Shown here: piece after piece, positions 11,817 to 24,249 of the stretch
Layout: every line of letters begins with the position of its first letter
Position numbering within the stretch: position 1 is the stretch's first letter
Assembly: GCA_019722365.1 (NCBI GenBank)
Contig: JADFUC010001895.1
Coordinates: 496,001-560,000, forward strand
Length of the DNA stretch: 64,000 bases
Direction: 5' to 3'
From: Lithospermum erythrorhizon
Lineage: Eukaryota > Streptophyta > Magnoliopsida > Boraginales > Boraginaceae
The notes under the pieces: model-generated
The model's input: the letters and a program-made list of their open reading frames with translations, nothing else
What the model was told of the DNA's origin: nothing
Database searches by the model: none
Program-made: the position numbers and the translations under genes

Positions 11817-12068
11817 CTTCCTTCATTTTAATTCAACTAGAAGTTTTTTTTTCAATAAAAGTTCAAGCTAATTTGAAAGATGTGATGTGTTCGTTAACTT
11901 TGAATTTATGTCAAATATTGATAAAAGGAGATAATATATACTACACACTTATTTATTAATTTATTATCATGTTAATGATTAAATATTTAAATAAGATTAA
12001 TTTAGAGTCAAAGTTGAATAGTTTTTATTATTAACTCAAACCTCCCAAGTAAACCAAAATGAAGGTAG
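11817..12068. mobile_element. Stowaway-like MITE, 252 bp
   Basis: Terminal inverted repeats CTTCCTTCATTTT (left) and AAAATGAAGGTAG (right) are flanked by TA at 11815-11816 and 12069-12070. The interior is AT-rich and non-coding. Stowaway MITEs are short non-autonomous mariner derivatives that insert at TA. Confidence 0.65.
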
Positions 12069-12153
12069 TATTACATGATCGAGCATAGTCATATATATTA
12101 CCATTCAAGTGATTTTGTCGCCCAAATGGACATAGACTAGTAGTAAATGCACC

Positions 12154-12249
12154 ATCACCTTCAACCCCAAGCATTCATGTTTGTCAGTTCGATTGTTCAC
12201 AACCGTAATGTAGGAGGTTTATATCACCTTCAACCCCAATAATTCATGT
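12154..12249 (+). repeat. 27-bp direct repeat, 69 bp apart
   Basis: ATCACCTTCAACCCCAA begins both copies (12154-12180 and 12223-12249), and both end ATTCATGT; 25 of 27 bases agree. The origin is unclear: a small tandem duplication or a footprint. Confidence 0.75.
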
Positions 12250-14489
12250 GTATTTGGTTGTCGAGGCAACACAACCGGACATGCCGAAGAGTGCTTCTCA
12301 TTTATCTCACCACATAAAATTACAAGATACTATCTTCATGATATACTACAAAAACACGAGGGCCTTCGATCATCTCATCATAGTACCATATAATTCAGGG
12401 TTAGTACACTATAATTTATTTTAAAATTAAATCAAGAGTTAATTTTCATACTACCGTTAAAACTATTTCTATTTATTAAAGAATGTCATTCAAATTATCC
12501 AAATGATCATTGGTGTCGATTGTCATCAACACTCAAGACCCGATTACATATACTATTACGATCCGCTACGAGCACATCACTTTCTCCGACGTGATATGAT
12601 GCAAAAAATCAACAAGTATTCATTTACTATATATAATATATATATATATATATTGTCTTATTTTTATTATTTCTCATTATGTATTTATTTATCAGAGTAT
12701 TACGAATGCATATCGTTTACTCAAAAAAGAATGTATTGTAAATAGAAAGCATAAGCCGAGCCACAATCATCGTAAGAACGTAGGTATATTTTACATTTCA
12801 AGTAACAATAATTTTGCTATCGTTATATCTCAAAAGTTATAACTTTAGTTTTGAAACGACGATCCAGCCGTCCGCCAGTACGGTAGCATACCGATATCAT
12901 GCGATTCTATGCTCTGGGTTGCTTATCGGCGATATTTGTAATCCGACAAAGACGCAGCCTTCTTCTTTAAATGTGTTTTTAATACTAGATTTTAATATTA
13001 GATAAACATCGCTCATATCGTCATGACGGATAACTTTTCTTTTCCTGTTCGCCGCTTGCTCCATATTATCATGACGACACCATTAACTGGCATGACAAGC
13101 ATGCATACGATATCTCACAACATTCTGCATGCACTATGAGCCTTCATCGATGCTACAAACCCGAAAGATTCGCTCTTCAAAATTTTGTAATACCTCGATT
13201 AATGGTGTTTGAAACACTCTGTGATACATTGATATACATTCGACTTGACGCTTGTCGCGTTATTGCTTTTGAATAAACGTTGATAATTATGATTTATAAA
13301 ATATTTTGAATTTATTTTTTTATATTAGGTTTTTCATATTCAGATTGCTTATAAGAAATATCTATAATAACAAAGTAAATTATACCATTGACTTGTGAGG
13401 TGCTTTATAAGCGCTAGAGGCTGTCACAAGGTTTCCAAGCTTAAAAATACCGGTATACCATTATAACGACGTTTACTCTTTTTGCGCTTTTGAAATGCTC
13501 TCTAAGTGTTTTTTATAATAGTAACTTTTTATGAACACTAAATATTACACTCTTCGTGTTTGCACCTTAGATCACCTTAATACAACCCCTTACAAATTTT
13601 TTGTCGAGTCAGTGTATGAAGGACCTCAATTATTCTAACTGAATTTATAATTCACCAACCAACATCTTTCTCTTCTCAACAATGATTTATAGAGGAATAA
13701 TGGGTACTTAGTGAAAATGGTCAATGTTATGTTATTGAGTGCAAATAATACAACGTATTCATTCTAAGAAGTGTTTTTGCACATTTATAATAGTGGGGAT
13801 AACCATTGCTACTTCTGACTAACATGATAAAAGAGTATATACAAGTTGAATTGTTGACATAAAATGTAGAAGAAATCATTTTCTGCAATTTAGTTGTCTA
13901 GTGAAAAGGCATATAATAACCCATATATACGTGAGATAAGTAAGATTAATTCATATCTTAAGCATAAGATTCATAAGTTGATTGTTACTAACATAAGTAA
14001 AATTAAACTTATAGCTAGTTACATAGTAGTAGTAGTACTACTACTCCGCTACCGTAATTATCTTTTTATTACTATAAGGATAAGAAGATAAATAAAAGAC
14101 AATGATCAGATAAAGCGTGCTGTATCTATATACAACTCAAATATAATAATTCGTGTCCCGAGCCATACCATGCAGAAGCGAGCTGAGCCATAAGCATCAA
14201 ATAGCTGTAGCCTCTCTTCACGCCAAGGCTGCTCGAAGCATGCAAGTCGGTTGCATCTCGTGATTGCTGCTTAGTTTCGTCACTGGTTTGGCCAAGACAT
14301 ACCACAATTTACCTCCTCCGCTGGGGGCCTGCCGCCAGAAACCTCGAAGTGATCGCCATCAGCGACGGCTTCAAAAACTTCTAAATATAATAATTCTTTG
14401 TTTTATTATCTAGTGTCCCAAAATAATTGTCCATGCAAACATGGGTGTCCACGAACCACAATATTATGGTAATAAAAATTAAATATACT
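12250..14489. other. Gene-free stretch
   Basis: No gene is supported. The sequence is mostly AT-rich. One patch at about 14160-14385 is clearly richer in G+C and unlike its surroundings. Its minus strand can be read for some 30 codons without a stop, but I recognise no family there. Confidence 0.35.
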
Positions 14490-14499
14490 CCCACGTGGG
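14490..14499. promoter_or_regulatory. G-box (CCCACGTGGG)
   Basis: A perfect 10-bp palindrome with a CACGTG core lies about 110 bases upstream of the TATA box of the MAKR6-like gene. G-boxes bind bZIP and bHLH factors in light and abscisic-acid responses. Function here is inferred from the motif and its position only. Confidence 0.55.
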
Positions 14500-14610
14500 G
14501 GTCCATGTCTCTTGAGCATATAGACATATACAATTACTCTGTTTTGGCTGTAATCAAAATGAAAAAATAAAGCCCACACCAAGGCTGCCTAATCCAACCA
14601 ACCTTGAGCA

Positions 14611-14618
14611 TATAAATA
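14611..14618 (+). promoter_or_regulatory. TATA box (TATAAATA) of the MAKR6-like gene
   Basis: TATAAATA lies 95 bases before the chosen ATG. Transcription would start around 14640-14645, downstream of the ATG at 14634, which supports the start at 14706. The same TATAAATAAACACA block recurs with a duplicated promoter piece at 39083. Confidence 0.7.
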
Positions 14619-14705
14619 AACACATAATGCTCTATGTATCTTCAATACATTTTCCATTTTATCATCATCTTCATTAATTCAAATAAATCAACCACTTCTT
14701 TAAAA

Positions 14706-15374
14706 ATGGAAAACCCTCAATCTCTTGCTATCGAAAGCTTTTCTTATAGTTGGTTGATAGACAAAAACCAACCACCAATAAGTGATGTTTGCAATAATAA
14801 TGAAGTGAAGCATCATTTGGACAAGAATTTCAACTTTGATATTCCTCTATGTAACAAATCCCCTGTTTCTCTTGTTGATGCTAATGATATATTTTCTGAT
14901 GGCTATATGATGCCTTCACCTTTTCTTTCTCGTTCAAGAACTCAACCCTCAACTTCAGCTCCTGCAACACCATTTTTCTCATTTTCTATGCCATCAGATG
15001 ATCGATGCAACAGTCAGAGCAAATTTATCAAGAAATGGAAGAAATCATCAACTAAAGTTTTGCAAAAATGTTCTTTGTTTCTAAGACCAATCTGTAGAGG
15101 GTTGAGTTTTCCAAGAAAGAGTAATAGAGTTGATGATTTGGGGAGGAAAGTTTGGGAAGTTCAAAGTTGGGGGGCTTCTTTGAAAACACCTCCAAGATCA
15201 AGCATGGCTTATTCTGCTGTTGATTGGGCTGAAATGGAGAAAGAAAGAAGAAAATCATTACACAGTTATTCAATGCAGAGTTCACCATCAAATCAGGCTG
15301 TAAAAAGTTATTATGATGTTGACTCTGAATCTATTAAAGAAGCTATTCTCCATTGCAAAAGATCATTTGCTTAG
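14706..15374 (+). CDS. Membrane-associated kinase regulator, MAKR6-like, intronless
   Basis: The 222-residue protein has the layout of the plant MAKR family, closest to MAKR6 by recall: an N-terminal ESFSYSWL motif (10-17), an acidic/Asn-rich segment, DIFSDGYMMPSPF (61-73), a Ser/Thr/Pro linker, a Lys-rich stretch KFIKKWKKSSTKVLQK (106-121), and a conserved C-terminus with YYDVDSESIKEAILHCK (202-218). MAKR proteins sit at the plasma membrane through such basic clusters and modulate receptor kinases in hormone signalling. An in-frame ATG at 14634 would add 24 hydrophobic residues, but it lies only 16 bases past the TATA box and the family begins MENPQ-like, so 14706 was chosen. The reading frame is intact, and broken copies occur at 38-43 kb, making this the likely functional parent. 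The exact MAKR subgroup is from memory. Confidence 0.85.
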   Translation: MENPQSLAIESFSYSWLIDKNQPPISDVCNNNEVKHHLDKNFNFDIPLCNKSPVSLVDANDIFSDGYMMPSPFLSRSRTQPSTSAPATPFFSFSMPSDDRCNSQSKFIKKWKKSSTKVLQKCSLFLRPICRGLSFPRKSNRVDDLGRKVWEVQSWGASLKTPPRSSMAYSAVDWAEMEKERRKSLHSYSMQSSPSNQAVKSYYDVDSESIKEAILHCKRSFA

Positions 15375-15938
15375 TCAATATTTAGGAAAATTGTTACTGT
15401 TTATGCATGGAAGTTTTAAGAATGTACTTATGTAGTCAATCATAGATTCTCTACTTTGTACTCAATTTTCAATTTATATGTCTCCCTCTTTATTGTTCAA
15501 AAGGGGTAGATAATCATGGTGTAATCTTAACAATGATACATAGTATGAAATCTTGATTGAGATATGGAATTAATATTGCTAATTAATTTATGGCATATAT
15601 ATTTGTACGAGAGATTTAGAAAGTAGTAGATGGCATTGTCAATTTTTATTACTCCTGTTTCTAGTTGGATGGGGCTGAAGGGCCCCCACATGTTTTCATT
15701 TAATTTAATCCCTTTGTAAGTTTGCGACAATAGTTTTGTCATTTTGGTGGAGGAAGTCATTGGTGATGATGTTACACCACAAAAAATCAAAAATTACCCC
15801 CACCCCCACCCCAATCAGAAATTCAGAATTGCATGTGGAACTAGCCACAAGAGGATTGCAAACCTCTCATTCTCTAAAGTGAGTACAATCTGCATGCATG
15901 GATTTTCTATTATTATACCCCTCCATGTTTGGAAGTTA
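15375..15938 (+). other. 3' UTR and flank of the MAKR6-like gene
   Basis: No further coding region is supported. The sequence after the stop codon is AT-rich and probably includes the 3' UTR and polyadenylation site. Confidence 0.4.
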
Positions 15939-17802
15939 CTCCCTCCACTCTAATAGCTGCTTGCCTAACCACTTTTACTTTATTCATATTATTTACGCTT
16001 AACACAATTTACACCATATTTTGTCTAATTTACCCTTAATTAATGAAAAAAATATACTTTCCATAAATACATTTGGTTAAAAAGTTTCCAGTTTTAAGAG
16101 TATTTTAATTAAAATGTAATCATTATGAAAGAGGAAGGAATCCACATTAAATAATTTAGTTTTTCAATTTTGCTTTATGCTTTCAATTTTGCTATTCTAA
16201 TTCCGTTTTGCTATTAGCTTTCAATAGACTAATTTATACTCCAATGTTCAATTATACCTTAGTGAATCGATGGAGTATTTAATTGGCCAAAACTATATAT
16301 TCACACATTAATGACTAATTTTGCAAAGCTTTATATTCACAACTTTACTAAAATACATCTTTCACAATTTCATAATCTTTCTTTCAACCTATTATCATGA
16401 AACCCGAAAAGACGATAACCTGTCTCCTTCAACCTATCATCCTATCGCCGACAATAATCCCAAAAGATTAAACATCGACACCGAAGTTAATATGAACTTT
16501 ACGCTTGTATTCGACGTTGACTATATTCCGAAAGAGAGGTTCAAACGATGTTGTCGACGGAATTCTTGTAAGTTCCCTTTTATCTATCTCAAATTCTAGG
16601 TCCATGCTTGAATATCGAATTAGACACTGCTGATTTATCATGTACATCACCCATATGATTAGTTATCTTTTCGATGGAAGCTCATCACCAAATAAAGCAC
16701 TGAAATATTCTAATCCAAATAAAAAAGTAAAATTACAAAGGTCTAAATTCTTGGGAATGTAGTAATACCACCAGAGCTTGGCAAAATTAGAGTGGAGTAT
16801 CATATAAGGATTGTTATCACGACAAATATATTCACTTGATGGGGATCAAACAAAACATCACCGATAACGGTCATGTCGGATGACCAGTACTCATCCAATA
16901 AATTACCAATCAAGAGACGCGAAGACGAATCGAAAGTGCTGATACGTAATCCACCATGTACAAGCATCCGTAACTCTGAGATGCTTAAAATATTTGTACC
17001 TTCTTTACGTTGATCTCATGATGATTCGTGAATCATGATTTTGTCCATGTTTCACTTTAGCATCAGTAGCTACAATAACTACTGAGTGACGCTTTTTGGT
17101 GGTTGTAAAAGATGTTAATTTGTGTATTTACTACACTTGATGAATATCAAAGCGAGTCATGTAGAAGTTTTGAGCAGAAAATCAATTGAACATAATAATA
17201 AAAAACTATTGAGTTAAAATTAAAGGAGGATGTGTAATATTGGAGATAAGTTAAGCATTGTAATATTGGTGATCAAACATATCGCTATTACCGCCTCTAC
17301 GCGCTTATCCGATGGTAAATCGAGATCAAAGTTAAGTATTGTAATCGATTACAAGCAAAATGAATGAATGTGTATATTCTTAAAAGGTTGATTTACTCCA
17401 TTTGGGTTCTTAAATATATAAGGAGTAGACAAAAAAAAAATTTCCCAATTAGTTTTTAGCCCATATTGAAATTTAAATTTTTGTTAATGAAATGCTAAAA
17501 ATTTTGGCGGTATGGACTTTAGAACAGAAATGCATCGAACATCTTACCAACGAACGTAATCTTTACTTAACGAACTCAGATTATATTAGGTGTATGAAAT
17601 CTTTTATCAATAAAAATAGAATAATTCCTTTTTACTATATTAGGTGTAATTAAATTGATAAATTTGTGAATGGTAAGTCATAAACATAAAAATGAGTTTT
17701 AGATCATTAATTATTATTAAATGAAGCAGAAACGGTCAAACGCGCACTATCTTAAAAACATAAAAAATAACATAGGTGGCAACTATTAAGGATTGGAGGG
17801 AG
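15939..17802. mobile_element. Possible long Stowaway-type element, 1.86 kb
   Basis: The left end CTCCCTCCACTCTAATAGC and the right end (reverse complement CTCCCTCCAATCCTTAATAG) form similar terminal repeats, with TA at 15937-15938 and 17803-17804. No transposase frame is visible. It could be one non-autonomous mariner-like element, a MITE enlarged by an internal insertion, or two unrelated MITE ends. Confidence 0.4.
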
Positions 17803-17804
17803 TA

Positions 17805-20100
17805 TTTAATTGACTCGTCAGATGAATTACTTATAATTCAGTGGATATTATGAATTAATTTTATATACACCATCACATTGCCCTTGATGTCACATTATAG
17901 TCAACCCATCCACTTTGGAAATTGTCTACGAAAAAATGATGAGTATTCATGTAATCCTCTTCTCATCATGTACATGGATCGTATACATGACAAAATTAAA
18001 ACACTTTTGGAGAGTGTTTGATTAAATTGTATTTGTATTGTTTATTTAAACTTCCTATTAACACAAACAATTTGTTTACATGTTATCATCATCATGCTTT
18101 ACTCCCGAGAATTGAATCTTTGAAAACTATTACTGAATGATTCCCTTGATTTTCGAGCTTGGAAGAATTTAGATCAAATAAATAAAAGCTTCAAACAATG
18201 GTGAAACGAAATAAATACAATATATAGTTAGATCGATATTACTCTAACTCTCTAAGGAAGTTTGTTCATTTTATGCACCATCATTGTAAATTAATAAAAT
18301 TATACACTGATAAGAAATAAATAATTCAGCTAGTTTTGTGTTGCATTCACACTTAAATAAAGTCACATCAAGAATGGGAGAGAGGGAATGCCAAAATAAT
18401 AGAAATAATTTATCGGATTCCCTTTAGTTTATGCCAAATAATATTTGTATGCACATTGTAGCTAAAAAAGTATCTAACCTTGGCTTGGGAGGTGGGGAAC
18501 AATAAAGAACAACATTTCGTGCTGCTATTAGATTGAAATCAATTATTCCGACCTCAACAGAAATTTAAATATTGTAGGTTCAAGTGTGAGCATAAATCAT
18601 GTAGGATATATTTCATTAATTTGTGAAAATGCCACCTTCAAGAGATTCCATTGACTTAAGGAAAGAAATTAAATCAGAGCTTCCTTACGTAAGTTTCCAA
18701 TCAAATACGCTTTTATCGGTATTGGTTAGGTGAATGGGCTAAATCAAATAAAGTACCATTATTATAATATTTTATTGTGATTTATATATGCTTAGTTAAG
18801 CATGAAACTTAAGTTCTATGCGATCGAATGTCAATATTAATTTTGTTAAAAAATATCACAAGAACCACGTATCATATTCTATGTATAAATATCGCCAAAA
18901 AAAAAATCAGAAAACATTATACTAGAATTTGGTAAATTACACATGGTACTAAATTGGTGTAGATACTCGAAATTTGACTTTTAAGCACTTTTATTAAATG
19001 TCATCCTTATAAGCATCTAAGTCAAAATTACTGTGTCCCATCATTTTTATAAAATCAAAAGGCTTGCGATATGACTTACAAGCAATGCATGTGTTATGCG
19101 TACTTATGTGTATAGTACAGTAACATTATTTTGAAGTTCCATCCAATTCATTTTGTGGTTGAATGAACAAGGAAAGTAAAATATAATAATCAACCCTTTT
19201 ATGTGTGCCATATTTGTCTACTTATCGCACTTGTTTTATACTCCGTATTATTGGGCTATTGTTATATTCAATCCTTCATATACAAGATAAAAATAATGAA
19301 GAACCTTCATGTGATCTTGATTGATATATACACCCACAATGACACAACCCTTTTGGCCTTATTTTGTAAGCCATGATTATTGCAGTTATTTTTCTGGTGA
19401 ATGTGATGACTCCCACATTTCCTTCAAAGACTGGTCATCAACAAAGCAGACATTAGGGGTCCATGGATGAGATTTGATAGGATAAATGTCATCACTTTCT
19501 TGTTTGTATTTGTCTTTTTTTCGTTGTTCCATATGATATTCATACTATTACTTAATGAAGAAATCACCACGAAAATTGAACTCCTTAAGTTTTTGTTGAG
19601 GGGACCAAGCTTGAAGACATCCTACTTGTCTTCGCTACTCGTTACTACGTCCCTGTCTGATTGTCTCAAACAACTAGAGCCTAACTTATTATGGTATTTG
19701 TGTTTAATTTTCAATCAGGGCTATATGACTTGAAGGACTACCCTGCACAAAGTCTTTAGCTTAAAGAATTGTTCAAAGGATGAAAAATATTACGGAGTAT
19801 TATTGATATAACCATATTTGAGGCTAATATAACTAGGTACAATTGATGAAGTACGTCAAAGGGTTAAACGATCGAATTTAAAATAAATATTTCGAGTCAT
19901 CAGTACAAGATAGAGACGAGCATATTTATTTAGAACTTGCGGCTGGGCATTCATAAATCTTGCAGTAATGTCTTAATTAAGATGTAATGCTTAAACTATT
20001 ATCATTAGCTTATCTTTGTTGTGTAGCGCAGGCTGACTTGGAGTATTGAAGTGGGTATGATCATTACATTGTTAGTCACAGAATCACATAAATGTGGATG
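17805..20100. other. Gene-free AT-rich stretch
   Basis: I see no gene, RNA or repeat that can be supported. The base composition rises in G+C near 20100, where element A begins. Confidence 0.4.
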
Positions 20101-20989
20101 TAGTAGAAGTCGATTTAGCAGTAGAGATCGTGTTATGAGCGAAAACTGACATCTAAATGTGAGTCATGGCTTCGAGGCGGAGTGGGCCTTCTGCATGTCT
20201 GGGGCAGCTGCGCCAGCATAAAGGCAGCCAAAGAGCCGAGGAATGGGGCAAAGGATATAGGGGTGATCCACTGGTGAGCCATCAGTGCCTTAAAAAATTT
20301 GATGAAGTCAGGAGGCGAGTCAGGGCCTTGGCGTGTCCCGAGAGCGCGGGGAAAAGAGACACGTCGATTAGCCTTTATGTGAGAACCAGCTTGATAAAAA
20401 TCACATGAAGTGACCACGGGGTTGACTCACTTGTGATCGCGGGGCCTTAATGAGACAAAATAAATACGTGGAAGAAATTAGTAGTGGGGAGTACTCATGT
20501 ACAGTGGCAAGCCAGGAGAGCGAATGTCGTAGGTTTATTCTAGAAAGGAATCTGGCCTTTGCTCATGAGGATTATTCTCCCATCATCGGCCCGATCTAGT
20601 CGGGTCCGCCGGGGTAAATCGACATAAAAGTGCACACATAAAGCCGCGCTCGATGCCACGAGAACTGACCGATAGAAGCGGCGTGCGCCTGTGAAGGAAA
20701 CACCAGAGTACCGGGTATTGGAAGTTCGAGGCGTGCGAGGATATCGTGGGCGGGCTTGATTGCGAGGTTGAAATTGAATACCCGGACTTCGAAGACATCC
20801 TTACTACCGAGGCCCCATGAAAACTTCAACTCGGCGTTCATGCAGTTTAAGGCGTAGTCAATGTGAAAGGGTTAAATGCAGTTGAGGACGCCCGATGGAA
20901 TGAGGGGACCACAGTAACCACTTCAAAGCACTATTTACAATTGTCACTTTTGGGCCAGTGAAGATAGCATGTATCTTTAGAGAGAAACT

Positions 20990-21300
20990 CTTCCAAGGGA
21001 AGTTTGTGGGCGTCATTGAAGTGGTTCATGAAATTCTTACCCAATTCCCATTATTTGTTGGCAAGACACTTTGTGAATACTGTTCATGAATATGTTGGTG
21101 CTTCCGTCGTGGCTAAGAAGATGAAAGAAGCATTGATGAACTTAAAACAAAAATGGGAGAAGCGTTGAGTTATCTTAACCGTTTCAAAGGTGTTAACTAA
21201 TATACATGGATGAGAATGTGTCCATGATTTTAGGATTCTTTCATGGATTGCGGTTGGAGCCCTTTGAAAGAGAGGCTAGTATTGGAGCTAGTGTCAGCGT
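20990..21300 (+). pseudogene. Gag remnant of element A
   Basis: Translated pieces include LKWFMKFLPN and LLARHFVNTVHEYV, followed by FLHGLRLEPFERE after a frame break. These match the retrotransposon gag pattern of an aromatic 'W(F)..LP' block, a 'LA..FV..F' block and a 'F..GL....' block. Several stops and shifts make it non-functional. Confidence 0.6.
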
Positions 21301-23289
21301 CACGCGATTATCCTAGTTAGCGGTGAAGTATAAAGAAAGCTGGAAAGAGGCAAAAGGTTTCCGAATGAAGGTGAAGCCCGGCCAGGCCAGTACCATGTAG
21401 GTCACGAGGAAAATACCCCGTGTAGGATGGGTTGCAGATGAACCAGAAAAAGTAAAGAGGAAGGTCTTACAGGAGAGAGAGCGGGAGAATAAAGAGGCGA
21501 CACAGGCCGATACATATCTCTTACGCTCAGGTTGGCTTATTTATTATAGGGAGAGTGTATGCCCAGGATCGGATCGGAAAATATTACTGAAACACTTAGA
21601 AGGCTCGAGGTCCAGCCCAAATAGGCAGAGATCAAAAATAGTCTTTGTGATGTCCTTGGGGCCGTGGCCTTAGGATTATTGTATACTTTATTGAAGGCAT
21701 AAATAGAAAAGCTCGTCGAGAGGCCGTTTAAAGGAGTTTGTGAAAAGGAACCAGAGGCGTTCCCAGAAGGCAGATGGAATCGCCCCAGGAAAGCAGCAAA
21801 CCCCCGAGCCGAAGTCTTGGATTCTTTGGACGGATTGATATTATTTCGAGACTCGCGAGGAGAACAACTGGAATTCTGGCAATGAAAGAAAGAGATGTAT
21901 GGGTTAGCCATGGCAGAAAACAATTGATAGAGAAGTGATGAAAGTTTTCGAAGAAGAGTTGGAGGGTGGAAGTTCCTCGCTGATAACCTACGATCGTTAG
22001 TCCGGTGTTGCAAATTTCCTCTTTGGCAGGAATATTGAGGTGGACAGGGGAGTTCGGCGGATGTGCTCACTTGCGGCTATGATGGGTGGGTTTACCCCGT
22101 AGAAAGCTCTTGAGCAGATCTTGCGAGCCATTAACGGGATTCGGGGTGGTACTCCGTTTATCCGGTGGGAGTAGGCGAGTTGGATTTCGCGGTGGGAGAA
22201 AACAAAGACCTATTTATAAACTCTTTTCGCGGTGGTGGATATATCCGATCACAAATGCAACCCAGGCTAGAAGTCGTCATCTGCTTGCCTTGGCGCAGTA
22301 TCACCTTTTCGTTTAAAAATGAAGTTAAACATGGCCAGGAGGAGTAGAATGATGCCGAGGGGATTAGAAGAGGCAGTGCGGTACCGGTTATTAGTTCTAG
22401 AAGGACATCGTTGAAGGATCCGCCCCGAGCAGAGAAAAGACCTGAGAAGGTCCCCGAGGTTATGAAAATGATCGGCTTCGAGGAAACGGAGTTCACGATA
22501 ATAACTCGCCTGCCGAGAGTAAAAAAAGGAACCACCAGCGAGGATCTTGAGTTGTCTCGGTTGTGAGCAACTGACACGAGAGGGCGTTGAGGATTGGGAC
22601 TCGGTTGAGGCCGGATCATCAGGGGAAAAATTAATTGAAACTTCGTCCGAGAAGGAGTATGAATGGAGTGTTTACAACATCACCACTTGGAAGGAGACAT
22701 GCGAGGTTGACCAGAAATATCTTTCTTGTAATTAAATGCGGATCCTTACATCTGAGCACATGGAAGCAAAAGAGAGGAATTTCTCAGGAGAAAAATTGGT
22801 ATCTGAGAGGAAGTAGAGGAGTTGACAAGGCAGGAGCCGTATAGAATTCTTTATTTTCGGGTGGATTGCTAAGTAGTAATGGTGAAAAATCAATGGCAAA
22901 TGGAAAATGTGCAGATTTCACGAACTTAAACAAAAGCGTGCCAGGATTATTATCCACCGCTTGTTTGGGAGGTGGTGAATGGAAGCGCGGTGACAGAAGT
23001 CTTTGAGAAACTACTTGAATCTTCAGGGGATATACTTAAATACTCTTAGAAGAGGCGGATCGGGGAAAAAGCGACCTTACAAATGTGGTCTGAGTTATCT
23101 TTATTGAAGGTGGAAATGCCTCTTGATCTAAAACTGGCAGAACTCTTTACGAGGAGGATGGTTAATGCCGTCTTACCAGGATCGAATAGGTAAGACATGA
23201 AGAGTAAGAAGAAGCGCCAGCCAGCAGTAAATCTAGAAGAAACCGTAGAGAGGTTAAGAAAAGAGCGATTCTTGGCGTCGATCAGAAAG

Positions 23290-23720
23290 TGTTCTTTGGG
23301 GTGATTTTCGGATCAGTGAAAGGGGGATCGAGCCTAATCCCGATAAGATTGAGGCGATAATGCAAATGGAAGCCCCCAGTCTTCTGGCTGGCAGCGACTT
23401 CATGAGGGTGTCTGGTGTCCTTTTTTAAACGATTCATATCACCGATCGAGGACAAAACCTACCCTTTTTGAAAGTTGAGGCGGCACCAAAAAGGCGAGTT
23501 TGTATGGGATGAAGGGTGTGCAAAAGCCTTTGAAGAATTGAAAGATTACTTAAGGTCCCCGAAGATATTGACCCGACCCGAAGATGGAAAGGAGGAACTT
23601 CAACTTTATTTGGCTGTAACGGATGGAGCCGTGAGCAGTGTACTTGTGAGAGAGGCCGGGGTGCAAGACGATATCTTGCTTCTTAGCCGCATTTCATGCC
23701 CCGAGGAAATTATCCTCGAA
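23290..23720 (+). pseudogene. RT C-terminus and RNase H of element A
   Basis: ISERGIEPNPDKIEAIMQME precedes the open stretch 23475-23700, which contains FVWDEGCAKAFEELKDYL, then LYLAVTDGAVSSVLVRE. This is the thumb/connection to RNase H-like region of Ty3/gypsy polyproteins. The frame changes between the two parts. The RT active-site YxDD was not found in A. Confidence 0.8.
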
Positions 23721-24249
23721 TAGATAAGTTTGTAAATGGCTCTGAAATAGGCTCGAAAATTAAGCATACTTTGAGAGTTCGTCCATTTGTAGTAGTCCTG
23801 AAACAACCCGTGAAGAGAATACTATACAACCGTCGAGGCTGGAATTTTTGACGAATGGAAGCGATTGAGTTAAAGATGCATTCGAGATTACCTTTGTCCC
23901 CGAAAGAAATGGGTAAAAGCGCGAAGCTTAGCAGGCAAATCATAGAATGTAGAACTATAGATCCCCGAAAGTCGAGTATGTACCCGAGGCGCCCCGGAAT
24001 GACCTTAGTGGATGTATCGTCGATGGACTGTGACGAGGATCGGGGCGAATATTAATCGAAGGCCACAGGGGATTGCGTTCATGGTAGCAGAGTACGTTAT
24101 TGGCTGAAAGCTTAAGTATAGCTTTCGTATGGTAGTTGAGGAGATTGAAGTTGAGTCGTGAAGCGGAGATAAGGAGTGATTGTGGTGTCAAGAGTGAATG
24201 TCTCCAAAAATACCATGCTAAGGCAACTTCCTTAACAGTTAGATTTGAC

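Noticed and set aside
12603..12660. TATA-rich run considered as a promoter
   Set aside because: It is simple-sequence DNA, and no gene follows it.
14634..14705. In-frame upstream ATG that would add 24 residues to the MAKR6-like protein
   Set aside because: It lies only 16 bases after the TATA box and so upstream of the likely transcription start, and the family begins at the MENPQ-like methionine.
20133..22619. Overlapping ORFs on both strands in the left part of element A (for example minus 21537-22070 and 22158-22619)
   Set aside because: They fall in G+C-rich retroelement DNA, match no family and overlap the sense-strand gag/pol traces, so they are most likely shadows.
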